Notes under the pieces: generated by a model
Database searches by the model: none
The model's input: only the letters and a program-made list of their open reading frames with translations
What the model was told of the DNA's origin: nothing
Made by a program: the position numbers and the translations under genes
Assembly: GCA_949297785.1 (NCBI GenBank)
Contig: CASFTW010000019.1
Coordinates: 1-32,844, forward strand
Length of the DNA stretch: 32,844 nucleotides
Source: an uncultured Spirochaetales bacterium
GTDB taxonomy: Bacteria > Spirochaetota > Spirochaetia > Sphaerochaetales > Sphaerochaetaceae
Reading direction: 5' to 3'
Shown: positions 15,646-24,289 of the stretch, in pieces
How the letters are laid out: the number at the start of each line of letters is the position of its first letter
How positions within the stretch are numbered: position 1 is the first letter of the stretch

Positions 15646-15671
15646 AGGGCCCCTTATGCGGGCTCTTTCTG
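15646..15671 (+). terminator. Terminator after rpmB
   Basis: AGGGCCC (15646-15652) pairs with GGGCTCT (15660-15666, one G-U) and is followed by TTCTGT. The short T-tract suggests incomplete termination, which may allow read-through into the thr genes, since no strong promoter is visible before 15709. Confidence 0.6.
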
Positions 15672-15708
15672 TATTCAGAGGATATGTGAAAAATAAAAAG
15701 AGGTGCGG

Positions 15709-18099
15709 ATGGAAACTGTAAGAGTACATGCAATAGAAGGGGGGATGATCTCGTCGCTGGGCGGGATCGAAAAACTGAGGTCGGTTCTTTCCCTTTATGA
15801 CAATCCCTGTCAGGTTGTTGTCATATCGCCGGTGAGAAGCGGGGAGCTTTCTTTCTCACATCTGCTTGCAAACGCCGCGATGAAGGACGAGAAGCTGTGG
15901 TCCCTGCTTGAGAAGAGCCAGAACAGCTGGGAAGATTTCCTTTCGAAAACGTCAAGCTCCGCTTTCGTGGATGACGAGCTCCGCCGTCATTTTGAGGATA
16001 TGGAGGATCTCCTGCGTTCCGTATGGCTGCTTGAGGATGTGTCAAAGAACACGGAGAATTATTTCTCTTCCCTCACAAGCACCTTCCTTGCCGCTGTTGC
16101 CTGCGATTATCTTGCCAGAAACGGAATCAGCTGCACCGCAATAGAGGCAAGAACCGCGCTCAGGGCAAAAAGCTTTACAAACGGCGTCACCCTTGTGTAC
16201 GGCACGCTCGAGCAGAGTCCGACAAGTTCATATGTCGGAGAAGGGGAAAGCGAATACACTGCGGCCCTCATTGCCGCACAGTGCAATGCCGGCATCACGT
16301 ACTGGAATACCCGCTCGCTTTTCTGTTCTGCGAGTTCACGCGAAATTCCTTCTGCGAAAGTCATAAAGCGTCTCACCTATGCCGAGGCGACCGAGCTCAG
16401 CTTCTTCGGTGCCCCGATTGTCCACCCCCATGCCTTCATACCGGCACAGAGTGCGAATCTCGAGATAGAGCTGCGCTACTGGTATGAGCCTGAAAACGAA
16501 GGAACGCTGATCACGAACAGCATGAATGCTAAGGACAGACGCTATCCCGTAAAAGCCTTCTCGGTCATGAGAAACATCTCGATAATAAACATCGAAGGTG
16601 CCGGCATGTCAGGTGTGCCGGGTATTTCATCAAGGCTTTTCAATTCGCTGCGTGAGGCTGGAATTTCGGTAATCCTCATTTCCCAGGCGTCAAGTGAGTA
16701 CTCGATATGTTTTGCAGTTCCTTCAAGTCAGGTCACTGCGGCTGCCGCAAAGACGAGGCATGAATTCGCATCCGAGCTCAACTCGCATCAGATCGCATCT
16801 ATTTCCGCTGTCAGCGGCATGGCGATCATTGCGGCGGTGGGCGAGATGATGAGCGGCCAGATCGGTGTGTCGGGCAAGTTCTTCTCCGCACTTGCCCGTG
16901 CCGGTGTCAACGTGAGCGCAATCGCACAGGGGTCATCCGAGAGAAACATTTCCGCCGTGATAAGCGAGAAGGATTCCCACAAGGCACTCAGTGCGCTTCA
17001 TTCCTCATTCTTCCTTTCCGCGCAGACTCTTTCCGTCGGACTTTTCGGTCCGGGAAACATAGGCGGCACGCTTCTTGATCAGCTTGCCCAGGAACAGGAC
17101 AGGCTGAAAAAGCAGTTCGATCTCGATATAAGGATACGCGGTATCGCAAACTCCGGAAGAATGCTTCTGGCTGAAGACGGTGTTGATCTTTCATCCTGGA
17201 GAGAACAGTTCCGTCTCTGCTCCGTTCCCCTTGACAGGGATGAGTTCCTCCGTCATGTAGGTGCCTCCTACTATCCTCATGCGGTTCTCATCGACTGCAC
17301 CACAAGTCAGGAACTTGCCATGCAGTATGCGTCATGGCTTGAGAATTTCCACATCATAACGCCGAACAAGAAAGCCTGCACCGCAAGCTATGAATACTAC
17401 AGACAAATGATGGAAGTGAGCCGCAAATCCGGCAAGAGATTCCTGTATGAAACCACAGTCGGTGCAGGGCTTCCCATCATCAATACTCTCAATGACCTCA
17501 TCCAGACAGGTGATGAAGTGAGAAAGATCGAAGGTATTGTCTCCGGAACCCTTGCATGGCTTTTCTGCAATTACGACGGCAGCACGCCTTTCAGCCAGCT
17601 TGTGCTGAAAGCCCGTGAAATGGGCTTCACCGAGCCTGATCCACGTGATGACCTTTCCGGCATGGATGTTGCCAGAAAGACTGTCATCCTTGCACGTGAG
17701 ATCGGCTCCCATGCCGAGCTTGGCGAACTTGAGGTCGAGTCCCTTGTTCCTTCTCCGCTCAAAGATGTCAGCAGGGATGAGTTCCTCGCACGGTTGGCTG
17801 AACTCGACGATGACATAAAGAAGCGGTATGAGAAGGCGAAGAGTGAAGGCAAGTGCCTGCGTTATATAGGCTGTGTGAATAACGGGAAGTGTTCCGTGTC
17901 CCTCACGGCGCTTCCTCTTTCCCATCCCTTCGCCCAGGCCGGCGGTACCGACAACATAATCGCATTCACAACAGCACGCTACAGCGAGGAGCAGCCGCTG
18001 GTGATCAAGGGGCCTGGAGCAGGCCCTGCGGTTACGGCAGGAGGTGTGTTCAGTGATCTCATCCGTCTGTCAGTGTATCTCGGGGCAGGACTTATCTGA
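15709..18099 (+). CDS. thrA: ThrA-like homoserine dehydrogenase with a degenerate aspartokinase domain
   Basis: 796 residues from the ATG at 15709 (GAGGTG 5 nt upstream); the architecture is that of E. coli ThrA: aspartokinase-like 1-290, two ACT-type regulatory segments about 295-440, homoserine dehydrogenase 445-796. The dehydrogenase half is intact: NAD motif FGPGNIGG, TPNKKA, TTVGAGLP, and catalytic DPRDDLSGMDVARK. The kinase half is not: the KFGGTS loop reads AIEGGMISS (Lys and Thr lost), the RGEK-MS segment reads LTSTF, GRNGSDY reads GEGESEY (177-183), and TDVDGV reads NTRSLF. Only the non-catalytic ELSFFGAPIVHP remains. So it likely makes homoserine but not aspartyl phosphate, with the first half kept as a regulatory scaffold; a separate aspartokinase would be needed. 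thrC follows after 17 nt. Confidence 0.9.
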   Translation: METVRVHAIEGGMISSLGGIEKLRSVLSLYDNPCQVVVISPVRSGELSFSHLLANAAMKDEKLWSLLEKSQNSWEDFLSKTSSSAFVDDELRRHFEDMEDLLRSVWLLEDVSKNTENYFSSLTSTFLAAVACDYLARNGISCTAIEARTALRAKSFTNGVTLVYGTLEQSPTSSYVGEGESEYTAALIAAQCNAGITYWNTRSLFCSASSREIPSAKVIKRLTYAEATELSFFGAPIVHPHAFIPAQSANLEIELRYWYEPENEGTLITNSMNAKDRRYPVKAFSVMRNISIINIEGAGMSGVPGISSRLFNSLREAGISVILISQASSEYSICFAVPSSQVTAAAAKTRHEFASELNSHQIASISAVSGMAIIAAVGEMMSGQIGVSGKFFSALARAGVNVSAIAQGSSERNISAVISEKDSHKALSALHSSFFLSAQTLSVGLFGPGNIGGTLLDQLAQEQDRLKKQFDLDIRIRGIANSGRMLLAEDGVDLSSWREQFRLCSVPLDRDEFLRHVGASYYPHAVLIDCTTSQELAMQYASWLENFHIITPNKKACTASYEYYRQMMEVSRKSGKRFLYETTVGAGLPIINTLNDLIQTGDEVRKIEGIVSGTLAWLFCNYDGSTPFSQLVLKAREMGFTEPDPRDDLSGMDVARKTVILAREIGSHAELGELEVESLVPSPLKDVSRDEFLARLAELDDDIKKRYEKAKSEGKCLRYIGCVNNGKCSVSLTALPLSHPFAQAGGTDNIIAFTTARYSEEQPLVIKGPGAGPAVTAGGVFSDLIRLSVYLGAGLI

Positions 18100-18116
18100 A
18101 AGGAGGTTTGACTCAT

Positions 18117-19382
18117 ATGTACTATTATTCAACACGTGATAAAAACAGAAATAATAAACTTACGGCAAGCGATGCGATACTGAAGGGACTTGCCCGGGAC
18201 GGCGGTCTTTTCGTGCCGGATCATCTGCCGTCTCTTGACTCCTCTCTTTCTGTTGACATGCCATACGGCAGATTTGCTGCCACTGTTCTCAGACCATTCT
18301 TCGAAGGTGATGAGCTTGAAGGCGATCTTGAGGAAATATGCAGTGCCGCTTTCGATTTCCCCATTCCATTGAATAAGCTTTCAAATTCAACTGTGCTTGA
18401 GCTTTTCCACGGTCCGACCTCCGCATTCAAGGATTTCGGGGCACGCTTTCTTGCATTCTCGATGGAAAAGCTTCTTGTCCGTCATGACAGGAAGCTCTGC
18501 ATCCTTGTCGCAACCAGCGGAGACACAGGCGGCGCCGTGGCCGCTGCCTTCCATAACAGAAAGAATCTTTCAGTGAAGGTGCTCTTCCCGAAGGGAAGGG
18601 TTGCAAAGCGGCAGAAGCGGCAGCTCACCTGCTGGGACGGGAACATCTCATCATACGAGGTGGAAGGGAGTTTCGATGACTGCCAGAAGATGGTGAAGGA
18701 TGCTTTTGTCGATCCTCACTACAGTGCCTCTCTTTCATCTGCGAACTCCATCAACCTCGGTCGGCTCCTGCCTCAGATGGTCTATTATGTATATGCATCG
18801 ATGGTTTATGAAAAGGAAAACGGAAAGAAGCCAGTCATCGTCATTCCTTCCGGCAATGTCGGCAACTCCACAGGTGCCTACTGGGCAATGAGCATGGGAG
18901 CTCCGATAGAGAGGATAGTTCTTGCCGTGAATGCCAACAGGACAATCCCCGATTACCTTGAAAGCGGGGAATACCGTCCCCGTCCGTCAGTGAAGACGCT
19001 TGCAAATGCAATGGATGTGGGTGCTCCTTCGAACATGGAGAGGCTGTTCAGCCTTTACCCGACATACGAAGAGGTGAAGGAACATCTCTCAGCCGCGTCG
19101 GTGAGCGACGACGAGATAAGAGAGACAATACGGAAAGTATACACACAAGACGGTTATATAATGTGTCCGCATACAGCCTGCGGCGAAAGGGTGAGGGAGC
19201 GTCTGCTGGATGGAAAGGACAATGTCCTTCTTGTCTCAACCGCGCATCCTGCGAAGTTCGAGACCATAGTCGAACCTCTCATCGGCACTGAAGTTCCGCT
19301 TCCGCCTGCCTTGAAGAGCCTTCTCGACAGGCCGGTCAGCTATAAGGAGATTCCGGCCGATTACCACAGACTGTTCGACTGA
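18117..19382 (+). CDS. thrC: Threonine synthase
   Basis: 421 residues from the ATG at 18117; AAAGGAGG lies 10 nt upstream, and the in-frame TTG at 18108 sits too close to it. A PLP enzyme that converts O-phosphohomoserine to threonine. The PLP lysine is Lys105 in TSAFKDFGAR; the phosphate-binding SGNVGNSTGA loop and ATSGDTGGA are both present. The N terminus (YYSTRD...LTASDAILKGLARDGGLFVP) is that of class I threonine synthases. It is the distal gene of the thrA-thrC pair; no homoserine kinase (thrB) is in the window. Its stop abuts the convergent MATE gene without any gap. Confidence 0.96.
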   Translation: MYYYSTRDKNRNNKLTASDAILKGLARDGGLFVPDHLPSLDSSLSVDMPYGRFAATVLRPFFEGDELEGDLEEICSAAFDFPIPLNKLSNSTVLELFHGPTSAFKDFGARFLAFSMEKLLVRHDRKLCILVATSGDTGGAVAAAFHNRKNLSVKVLFPKGRVAKRQKRQLTCWDGNISSYEVEGSFDDCQKMVKDAFVDPHYSASLSSANSINLGRLLPQMVYYVYASMVYEKENGKKPVIVIPSGNVGNSTGAYWAMSMGAPIERIVLAVNANRTIPDYLESGEYRPRPSVKTLANAMDVGAPSNMERLFSLYPTYEEVKEHLSAASVSDDEIRETIRKVYTQDGYIMCPHTACGERVRERLLDGKDNVLLVSTAHPAKFETIVEPLIGTEVPLPPALKSLLDRPVSYKEIPADYHRLFD

Positions 19383-20783
19383 TCAGTTTGCGTGGTGCTT
19401 CAATTTAAGCCACTTAAGCTTGAGCTCATGGTGTTTGTCTGAAAGCCATGAGCCTTTTTTATAGTAGATGAAGAACATGATGCTTGTGACTGTCCATGTG
19501 ATCGGGTATGCGGCACATACCGTCTGGATGAGAGGAAGTACGGGCACCGCGACTTCAAGCCAGATTATACGCAGAAGACATACACCCGTGATGGATATCA
19601 CAGTCGGGATCAGTGACTTGCCCGCGCCTCTTATCGCACCGGAAAGAATTTCAATTGCAATGTATGTGATGTATGTCGGCACGATGAAGAGAAGTATCTC
19701 CATGCCGATGTCGATGACGGCGGCATCTGTTGTGAAGAGCATGTATGCATAACGGCCGAAGAGACAGAAGAGGGCCGAGATGACAATTGTGGCACCTGAT
19801 GACATCAGCAGTGTCTGTCTCACGCCTTTCTTGACCCTGTCCAGCTTGCCCGCACCGTAGTTCTGTCCGACAAATGTCGTCATTGCGATGCCGAATGCAT
19901 TGACGATCATCCAGAAGGTCGCATCGATCTTGCCGTATGCCGACCAGGCGGCAGCGGTGTCGGTGCCGAATGAGTTGATGTTCGACTGGATGATGAGATT
20001 CGAGATCGTGTACATGATGGACTGGATTCCCGCAGGGAAGCCGATTTTTATCGTATCTGTGAGTTCTGCCTTCACGAAGCGTATCTTCCTCATGCTCAGA
20101 CGGTATGCCTTTGGAAGCTTTCGCAGCCAAATCAGGGAGAGAATCATGGAAATGAGCTGTGAGATCACGGTTGCGATGGCAGCACCTTCAACTCCCATGC
20201 CGAAGAAACCGACGAATGCCACGTCAAGCACGATGTTTATGCCACAGCCGCATATGAGGAAGTAGAGAGGGTGTCTTGAGTCACCCAGTGCACGGAAGAC
20301 ACCTGATGCCATGTTGTAGATGACAAGGGTGAGTGAGCCTGCGAAATATATTTTCATGTAAAGGGAAGCCAGAGGCATTACGTCTTCCGGTGTGCCGATT
20401 GCCTCAAGCGCCCAGTCGGTTGTGGCGTATCCTACGATTGTTATGATGATACCGCCTACGATTGAAAGTGCGATGGATGTGTGAATTGCATTCGAGACCC
20501 TGTCGTATTTGCCGGAGCCGAAACGCTGGCTGATCACGACCGACGCACCGGATGCAAGACCGGTGAAGAATCCGATCAGCAGGTTGATGATAGTCGAGGT
20601 GCCGCCTCCTACGGCGGCAAGTGCCTGCTTGCCGAGGAACTGTCCCACGACAACGGCATCGACAGTGTTGTATAGCTGCTGGAAGAAAGTTCCCAGCAGG
20701 ATCGGGAAGAAGAATGAGAGGATTCCCTTCCAGATTACGCCATCCAGAATCTTGTTTGTACCGGTATTAGTTGTTGTGCTCAC
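19383..20783 (-). CDS. MATE-family multidrug/cation efflux transporter
   Basis: 466 residues with about 12 hydrophobic helices in two repeats, the normal size. Recognised by the N-terminal 'PILLGTFFQQLYNTVDAVVVGQFLGKQALAAVG' region (read as PILLGTFFQQLYN and VDAVVVGQFLG), 'QRFGSGKYDRV', and the second-repeat counterpart 'FVGQNYGAGKLDRVKKG'. It exports organic cations or drugs with Na+ or H+. The start is a GTG with no Shine-Dalgarno; TAATAT lies 8 nt upstream with TGGTCA 17 bp further, so a leaderless mRNA is possible. The stop codon abuts the thrC stop tail to tail. Substrate cannot be inferred. Confidence 0.93.
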   Translation of the reverse strand: MSTTTNTGTNKILDGVIWKGILSFFFPILLGTFFQQLYNTVDAVVVGQFLGKQALAAVGGGTSTIINLLIGFFTGLASGASVVISQRFGSGKYDRVSNAIHTSIALSIVGGIIITIVGYATTDWALEAIGTPEDVMPLASLYMKIYFAGSLTLVIYNMASGVFRALGDSRHPLYFLICGCGINIVLDVAFVGFFGMGVEGAAIATVISQLISMILSLIWLRKLPKAYRLSMRKIRFVKAELTDTIKIGFPAGIQSIMYTISNLIIQSNINSFGTDTAAAWSAYGKIDATFWMIVNAFGIAMTTFVGQNYGAGKLDRVKKGVRQTLLMSSGATIVISALFCLFGRYAYMLFTTDAAVIDIGMEILLFIVPTYITYIAIEILSGAIRGAGKSLIPTVISITGVCLLRIIWLEVAVPVLPLIQTVCAAYPITWTVTSIMFFIYYKKGSWLSDKHHELKLKWLKLKHHAN

Positions 20784-20829
20784 AGCCCGCTATATTAGAT
20801 AAAATTAAAACTAATGACCAGTACGTCAT

Positions 20830-20858
20830 TTGAAAAAAACGGATATAAATATTAGATT
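20830..20858 (+). promoter_or_regulatory. Promoter of the FeoB-associated small gene
   Basis: TTGAAA (20830-20835) and TAGATT (20853-20858), spacer 17 bp. The leader is about 10 nt and includes CGGAG before the ATG at 20876. Confidence 0.6.
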
Positions 20859-20875
20859 TCAAACGGAGTTCACAA

Positions 20876-21028
20876 ATGTCCACCGTATTCGTTCTCGCAG
20901 TGATAGCATTGTGCGTCATTCTTGCCATCCGCAGCATCAGAAAAGGGAAGGGTTCCTGTTCCTCTTCCTGCAGCGGCTGTGCATTCTCTGCTGATTGTCA
21001 TAAAAAGAACAGAAAGGAGCATTCCTGA
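20876..21028 (+). CDS. FeoB-associated Cys-rich membrane protein
   Basis: 50 residues. One N-terminal membrane helix (STVFVLAVIALCVILAIRSI) is followed by a basic turn (RKGKG) and a Cys cluster CSSSCSGCAFSADC, exactly the layout of the small FeoB-associated Cys-rich membrane protein family (PF12669-type). In other genomes it sits next to feoA/feoB and is thought to help ferrous iron uptake. Here no feo genes are adjacent, so this is an orphan copy. CGGAG lies 8 nt before the ATG and a good promoter is present. It could be co-transcribed with the lipoprotein operon 96 nt downstream. Confidence 0.8.
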   Translation: MSTVFVLAVIALCVILAIRSIRKGKGSCSSSCSGCAFSADCHKKNRKEHS

Positions 21029-21069
21029 TCTTGCCTTAAACCCTCTTGCAGAGTATTGTTTAGGTGTTT

Positions 21070-21097
21070 TCGAACAAAAACAATCAAAAATGTTCGA
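21070..21097. promoter_or_regulatory. Inverted repeat upstream of the lipoprotein operon
   Basis: TCGAACA (21070-21076) and TGTTCGA (21091-21097) are perfect inverted repeats around a 14-nt A-rich spacer, followed by TAAAAT. It could be an operator over the promoter of 21124-24194. No regulator is assigned. Confidence 0.35.
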
Positions 21098-21123
21098 TAA
21101 AATCTGAATCCGGGGAGATTCCA

Positions 21124-22935
21124 ATGAAAAAAGCAATTCTAATACTGCTGACAGTTCTTCTGGCAGTATCGTGTTCACAGGTGGTTTATGATAATCTGCC
21201 GCCTGAGGATATTGAAGGACGCAAAACTACTTTAACTGTAGAACAGGTTGGAGATACAAGAAATCTGTTGTTAAAATTCAATCCTGTGCCATATGTGGAT
21301 GAATATGCATATTCTGTTAATGGTGAAACGGAAAAGGTCTTTGAGGCTGATGGTGTAGAAGGTGGAATGCTTACATACCGTATTCCAGATTCAGATATTC
21401 CTGTAAATAAAGGTTCAGTATCACTCTTTGGAAGAACAGATGAATCTAATTGGTCAAATCTTGCAACTGCAGATTTTGAAATAATCTTGGATGGAATAGC
21501 TCCGGATGTTTATCTGTATGCAAGATATAGTGATAAAGTGGAAATCAAAACGGAATCTACCGATTCATCTATTCTTTATATGGTTGTCATAAGAAATGAA
21601 GATAATCCTGATGATGAAAAAACAGCTTTGTTAAAAGCTGAAAATGGAATTATCACAATAAATGCTCTTAATCCTGAGAATAAGTATTCATTTAATGTAT
21701 ATCAGATGGTGGACGCCTCTGCAGATGTTCCAGAAGCTTATACAACAGTAAATGCTGATATTTTTGTCCAAGAAGTTAAAATGAAACTTTCAAAGACAGA
21801 AAAAGGGTTTGAGATAGCTTCAATTCCTTCTTCAGTCTCATCGATTAAACTAGTTAAAGATAATAGTTCTATTTCCGTTTCTCAGATCGTAAATGGAGAT
21901 ACTGCTGTAATAAGCTTTGAAGAATTTCCAAGTCTCGAGTATGGGATATTCCATGTAATTACTGATGACGAAACATGTGTAAGTAACAACCTAAGAACAG
22001 CTACACCTCTTACCCCGATTGAAAATGGACGTATAGTTAATTACAAGAGCGTAGATTATACGGTCAGACTTTCTTCAGAGGTAAAATTGGAAGAAGTTAC
22101 ACTTACATTACCAGGTACAATGGGATTGCAGATAACCAAAAAAGCAGGTAATGATGATAATACTGCTGTAATAACTATTTCCAATCTTGACAGTAATACA
22201 GAGTATAATGATTTATTGATTGGGGCTGCTGTTGGTGAAGATTTTGCTGTAACTACTCAGCTAGATTCATTTAAAACTCAAAGTTTTGCAGGTAAATTCT
22301 TTGAATGGAGAGGTACGTTTAATTCTGATTCAAAAAAACAACAGAATTTCATTATTTATGTTGATGATTCTCCGGAAGGTAGTGATTATCCATATTATGT
22401 ATACTTTGCAAAAAATGATAAAGCTATTGGTCAAAGTCAGAATTATGAAAAAAGCGACTATAGACTTATGCCTCTTATAGATAATTCTATTGATTTGGGA
22501 GAAAAAGCAGATCCAATAATAACTGGTTATATTAGCTGGAAAACTAATTTAGACTCAGCTGGTGTAGAATTTTATTCTCAGAATTTAGCTTATCAGTATA
22601 ATTCAAAAAAATGGAATACTTCCCCTATTTCTATAAACCCATCAGAGTGGAATATTGATAGACGTACAATTGATGGTGATAAAATTACAGTCATAACTAA
22701 TTCAACTACTCCTCTTGGAAGTGTTGTGACGAATACAGTATTTGAGTTCTGTGAGTCTGATTCAGGGAAACCATATGTTTCTTTCTATAATGCTGCACCT
22801 ACTGCTCCTGGTCTTGTTCAAAGGTTTATAGCACAAAGGGGAACTACTGAATTCCCTATATTTGAAGAAGATCCAAGTGATTTAAGTACATTCTGGCTTG
22901 GTTTAGTTGAAGATACAAAAGGAGATGCAGAATGA
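21124..22935 (+). CDS. Hypothetical lipoprotein with beta-sandwich-like repeats
   Basis: 603 residues from the ATG at 21124, with GGGGAG 6-7 nt upstream; the frame opens earlier but without a signal. The signal peptide has a lipobox (LLAVSC-S), so it is lipid-anchored after residue 17. The body shows FN3-like phrases ('NPENKYSFNVYQ', 'LDSNTEYNDLLIGA') and many short beta strands; I do not recognise a family. Codon usage is much more AT-rich than the flanking genes, which suggests recent acquisition or a fast-evolving surface protein. It overlaps the next gene by 4 nt (ATGA), so the two products are probably partners at the cell surface. Confidence 0.75.
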   Translation: MKKAILILLTVLLAVSCSQVVYDNLPPEDIEGRKTTLTVEQVGDTRNLLLKFNPVPYVDEYAYSVNGETEKVFEADGVEGGMLTYRIPDSDIPVNKGSVSLFGRTDESNWSNLATADFEIILDGIAPDVYLYARYSDKVEIKTESTDSSILYMVVIRNEDNPDDEKTALLKAENGIITINALNPENKYSFNVYQMVDASADVPEAYTTVNADIFVQEVKMKLSKTEKGFEIASIPSSVSSIKLVKDNSSISVSQIVNGDTAVISFEEFPSLEYGIFHVITDDETCVSNNLRTATPLTPIENGRIVNYKSVDYTVRLSSEVKLEEVTLTLPGTMGLQITKKAGNDDNTAVITISNLDSNTEYNDLLIGAAVGEDFAVTTQLDSFKTQSFAGKFFEWRGTFNSDSKKQQNFIIYVDDSPEGSDYPYYVYFAKNDKAIGQSQNYEKSDYRLMPLIDNSIDLGEKADPIITGYISWKTNLDSAGVEFYSQNLAYQYNSKKWNTSPISINPSEWNIDRRTIDGDKITVITNSTTPLGSVVTNTVFEFCESDSGKPYVSFYNAAPTAPGLVQRFIAQRGTTEFPIFEEDPSDLSTFWLGLVEDTKGDAE

Positions 22936-24194
22936 AAAAGTTTATAACAATAATATTTATATTGCTTTTCTCTGGCAGTGTAGTTTTTGCAATGACACCA
23001 TATTATGACCCATTTTATACTACTGATGATATCTTCACATCTCCTGCGAGATTTACAGAACAGCCTGAAATCTCTCCATTTGGTTTTGAGTTCAATACAT
23101 TTGGTGCGGTAGATTATCTTTCCTATCTTTCCAATCCAGTAAATAAGCTCAGTGAAGATGAATACGTAGATGCTCTTTATGACATCCTTTACAACGCTGA
23201 TCTGGATTTCTGGTCTAAGAACACGTCTTTGATCAGCTCGATTTTTGATTTTGATGGTCATACTTGGACAGCCCCTACAAATGAAGCACAGCTTGCCCAG
23301 TTGAGGGCTGATCTTGAGGATTCATTCAATAACCGTTTCAATTCAACACATAAGGCAGTTGCTGTATACAATGCAATTCAAAAAAATTTACTGGATGATG
23401 AGAAACTGTATGGCGATGTAAATCTCAGCCTCACTCTTCACGGTGGTGCATCATATTCAAACGGTTTTGCATGGAGACTTAAGGCTGATGCTGGATTCAT
23501 GACTCCTGAGAATATGTTTTCCAATCAGAAGAGTGTAATTGCTTTTGATGTCAGGGCAGATTTCGCTTATGCATTCAATATCTTGTCTGAGAAATTCAGT
23601 GTAGGTGTTGCACTTGATGTACTTGCAGGAGGACAAGCTTTGATCTCAAACAATGGTCTTCTTGCTGCAAGGTTTAAAGACAATATCCTTCTTGCTTTCA
23701 CTGATGATCCGAATTTCACGCTAGACATGGGGCTTGGATTCGGTCTTAATTTCGGAGGTATGTACCGTCAGAATGAGACTTTAGCATTCACACTTGATCT
23801 TACTAATGTGGCAAGCTTCAGAAAGTATTATTACCTAGATGTTAATGATCTGAGTGGAAGCTACGACGGTTTTGATGAGATGGATGTCTATTACCAGCCG
23901 ATGGATCTTGTGTTGAAGGCACTTTGGGATTACGGTCCGTATCATCTTGTGGTTGAGTTCAGCGATGTCATCAATCAGGTGATCTGGGACAGGGAAGTGA
24001 GCGGTTATGATTATAACTTCTTTGCAATTCCGAAGCTCGGTTTCACTTATGATATCAACGAGGATTTCAGCATTAATACTCATCTTGGATATTCAAAGCT
24101 GAGCTTCGGCATTGATTTCCATAATTTCACTGTGGAAGCATCGACAAGTCTCAACAAGCTCGGTTTCGGTCTTTCCGTCGGATATTCAATCTGA
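22932..24194 (+). CDS. Putative outer-membrane beta-barrel protein
   Basis: 420 residues. Signal peptide MKKFITIIFILLFSGSVVFA, cleaved before MTPYYDP. The second half is built of alternating amphipathic strands (for example 'GDVNLSLTLHGGASYSNGFAW', seen as VNLSLTLHGG, and 'FGLNFGGMYRQNETLAFTLDL') and ends in GFGLSVGYSI, a plausible barrel C-terminal strand. It resembles spirochaete outer-membrane proteins but no exact family is recognised. It is coupled to the upstream lipoprotein by a 4-nt overlap. Base composition changes inside the gene: the first 150-200 bases are AT-rich like the lipoprotein, the rest matches the chromosome. Confidence 0.75.
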   Translation: MKKFITIIFILLFSGSVVFAMTPYYDPFYTTDDIFTSPARFTEQPEISPFGFEFNTFGAVDYLSYLSNPVNKLSEDEYVDALYDILYNADLDFWSKNTSLISSIFDFDGHTWTAPTNEAQLAQLRADLEDSFNNRFNSTHKAVAVYNAIQKNLLDDEKLYGDVNLSLTLHGGASYSNGFAWRLKADAGFMTPENMFSNQKSVIAFDVRADFAYAFNILSEKFSVGVALDVLAGGQALISNNGLLAARFKDNILLAFTDDPNFTLDMGLGFGLNFGGMYRQNETLAFTLDLTNVASFRKYYYLDVNDLSGSYDGFDEMDVYYQPMDLVLKALWDYGPYHLVVEFSDVINQVIWDREVSGYDYNFFAIPKLGFTYDINEDFSINTHLGYSKLSFGIDFHNFTVEASTSLNKLGFGLSVGYSI

Positions 24195-24214
24195 TAATAT
24201 CCACTTCATAAACA

Positions 24215-24251
24215 GAAGCCTGATTCCTTGTCCGGAGTCAGGCTTCTTTCG
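24215..24251 (+). terminator. Terminator of the lipoprotein/outer-membrane operon
   Basis: GAAGCCTGA (24215-24223) pairs with TCAGGCTTC (24238-24246), followed by TTTCGTT, 20 nt after the stop codon. Confidence 0.8.
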
Positions 24252-24289
24252 TTACTGATTGGTCTTCAGTTGTTTTTCTGTTTTTTTTC

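Noticed and set aside
15603-15708. Threonine attenuator leader before thrA
   Set aside because: No short peptide with Thr/Ile codon runs is present; the only hairpin is the rpmB terminator.
17332-17925. Minus-strand frame of 197 codons inside thrA
   Set aside because: It is a shadow of the conserved homoserine dehydrogenase frame; it has no ribosome binding site and no family resemblance.
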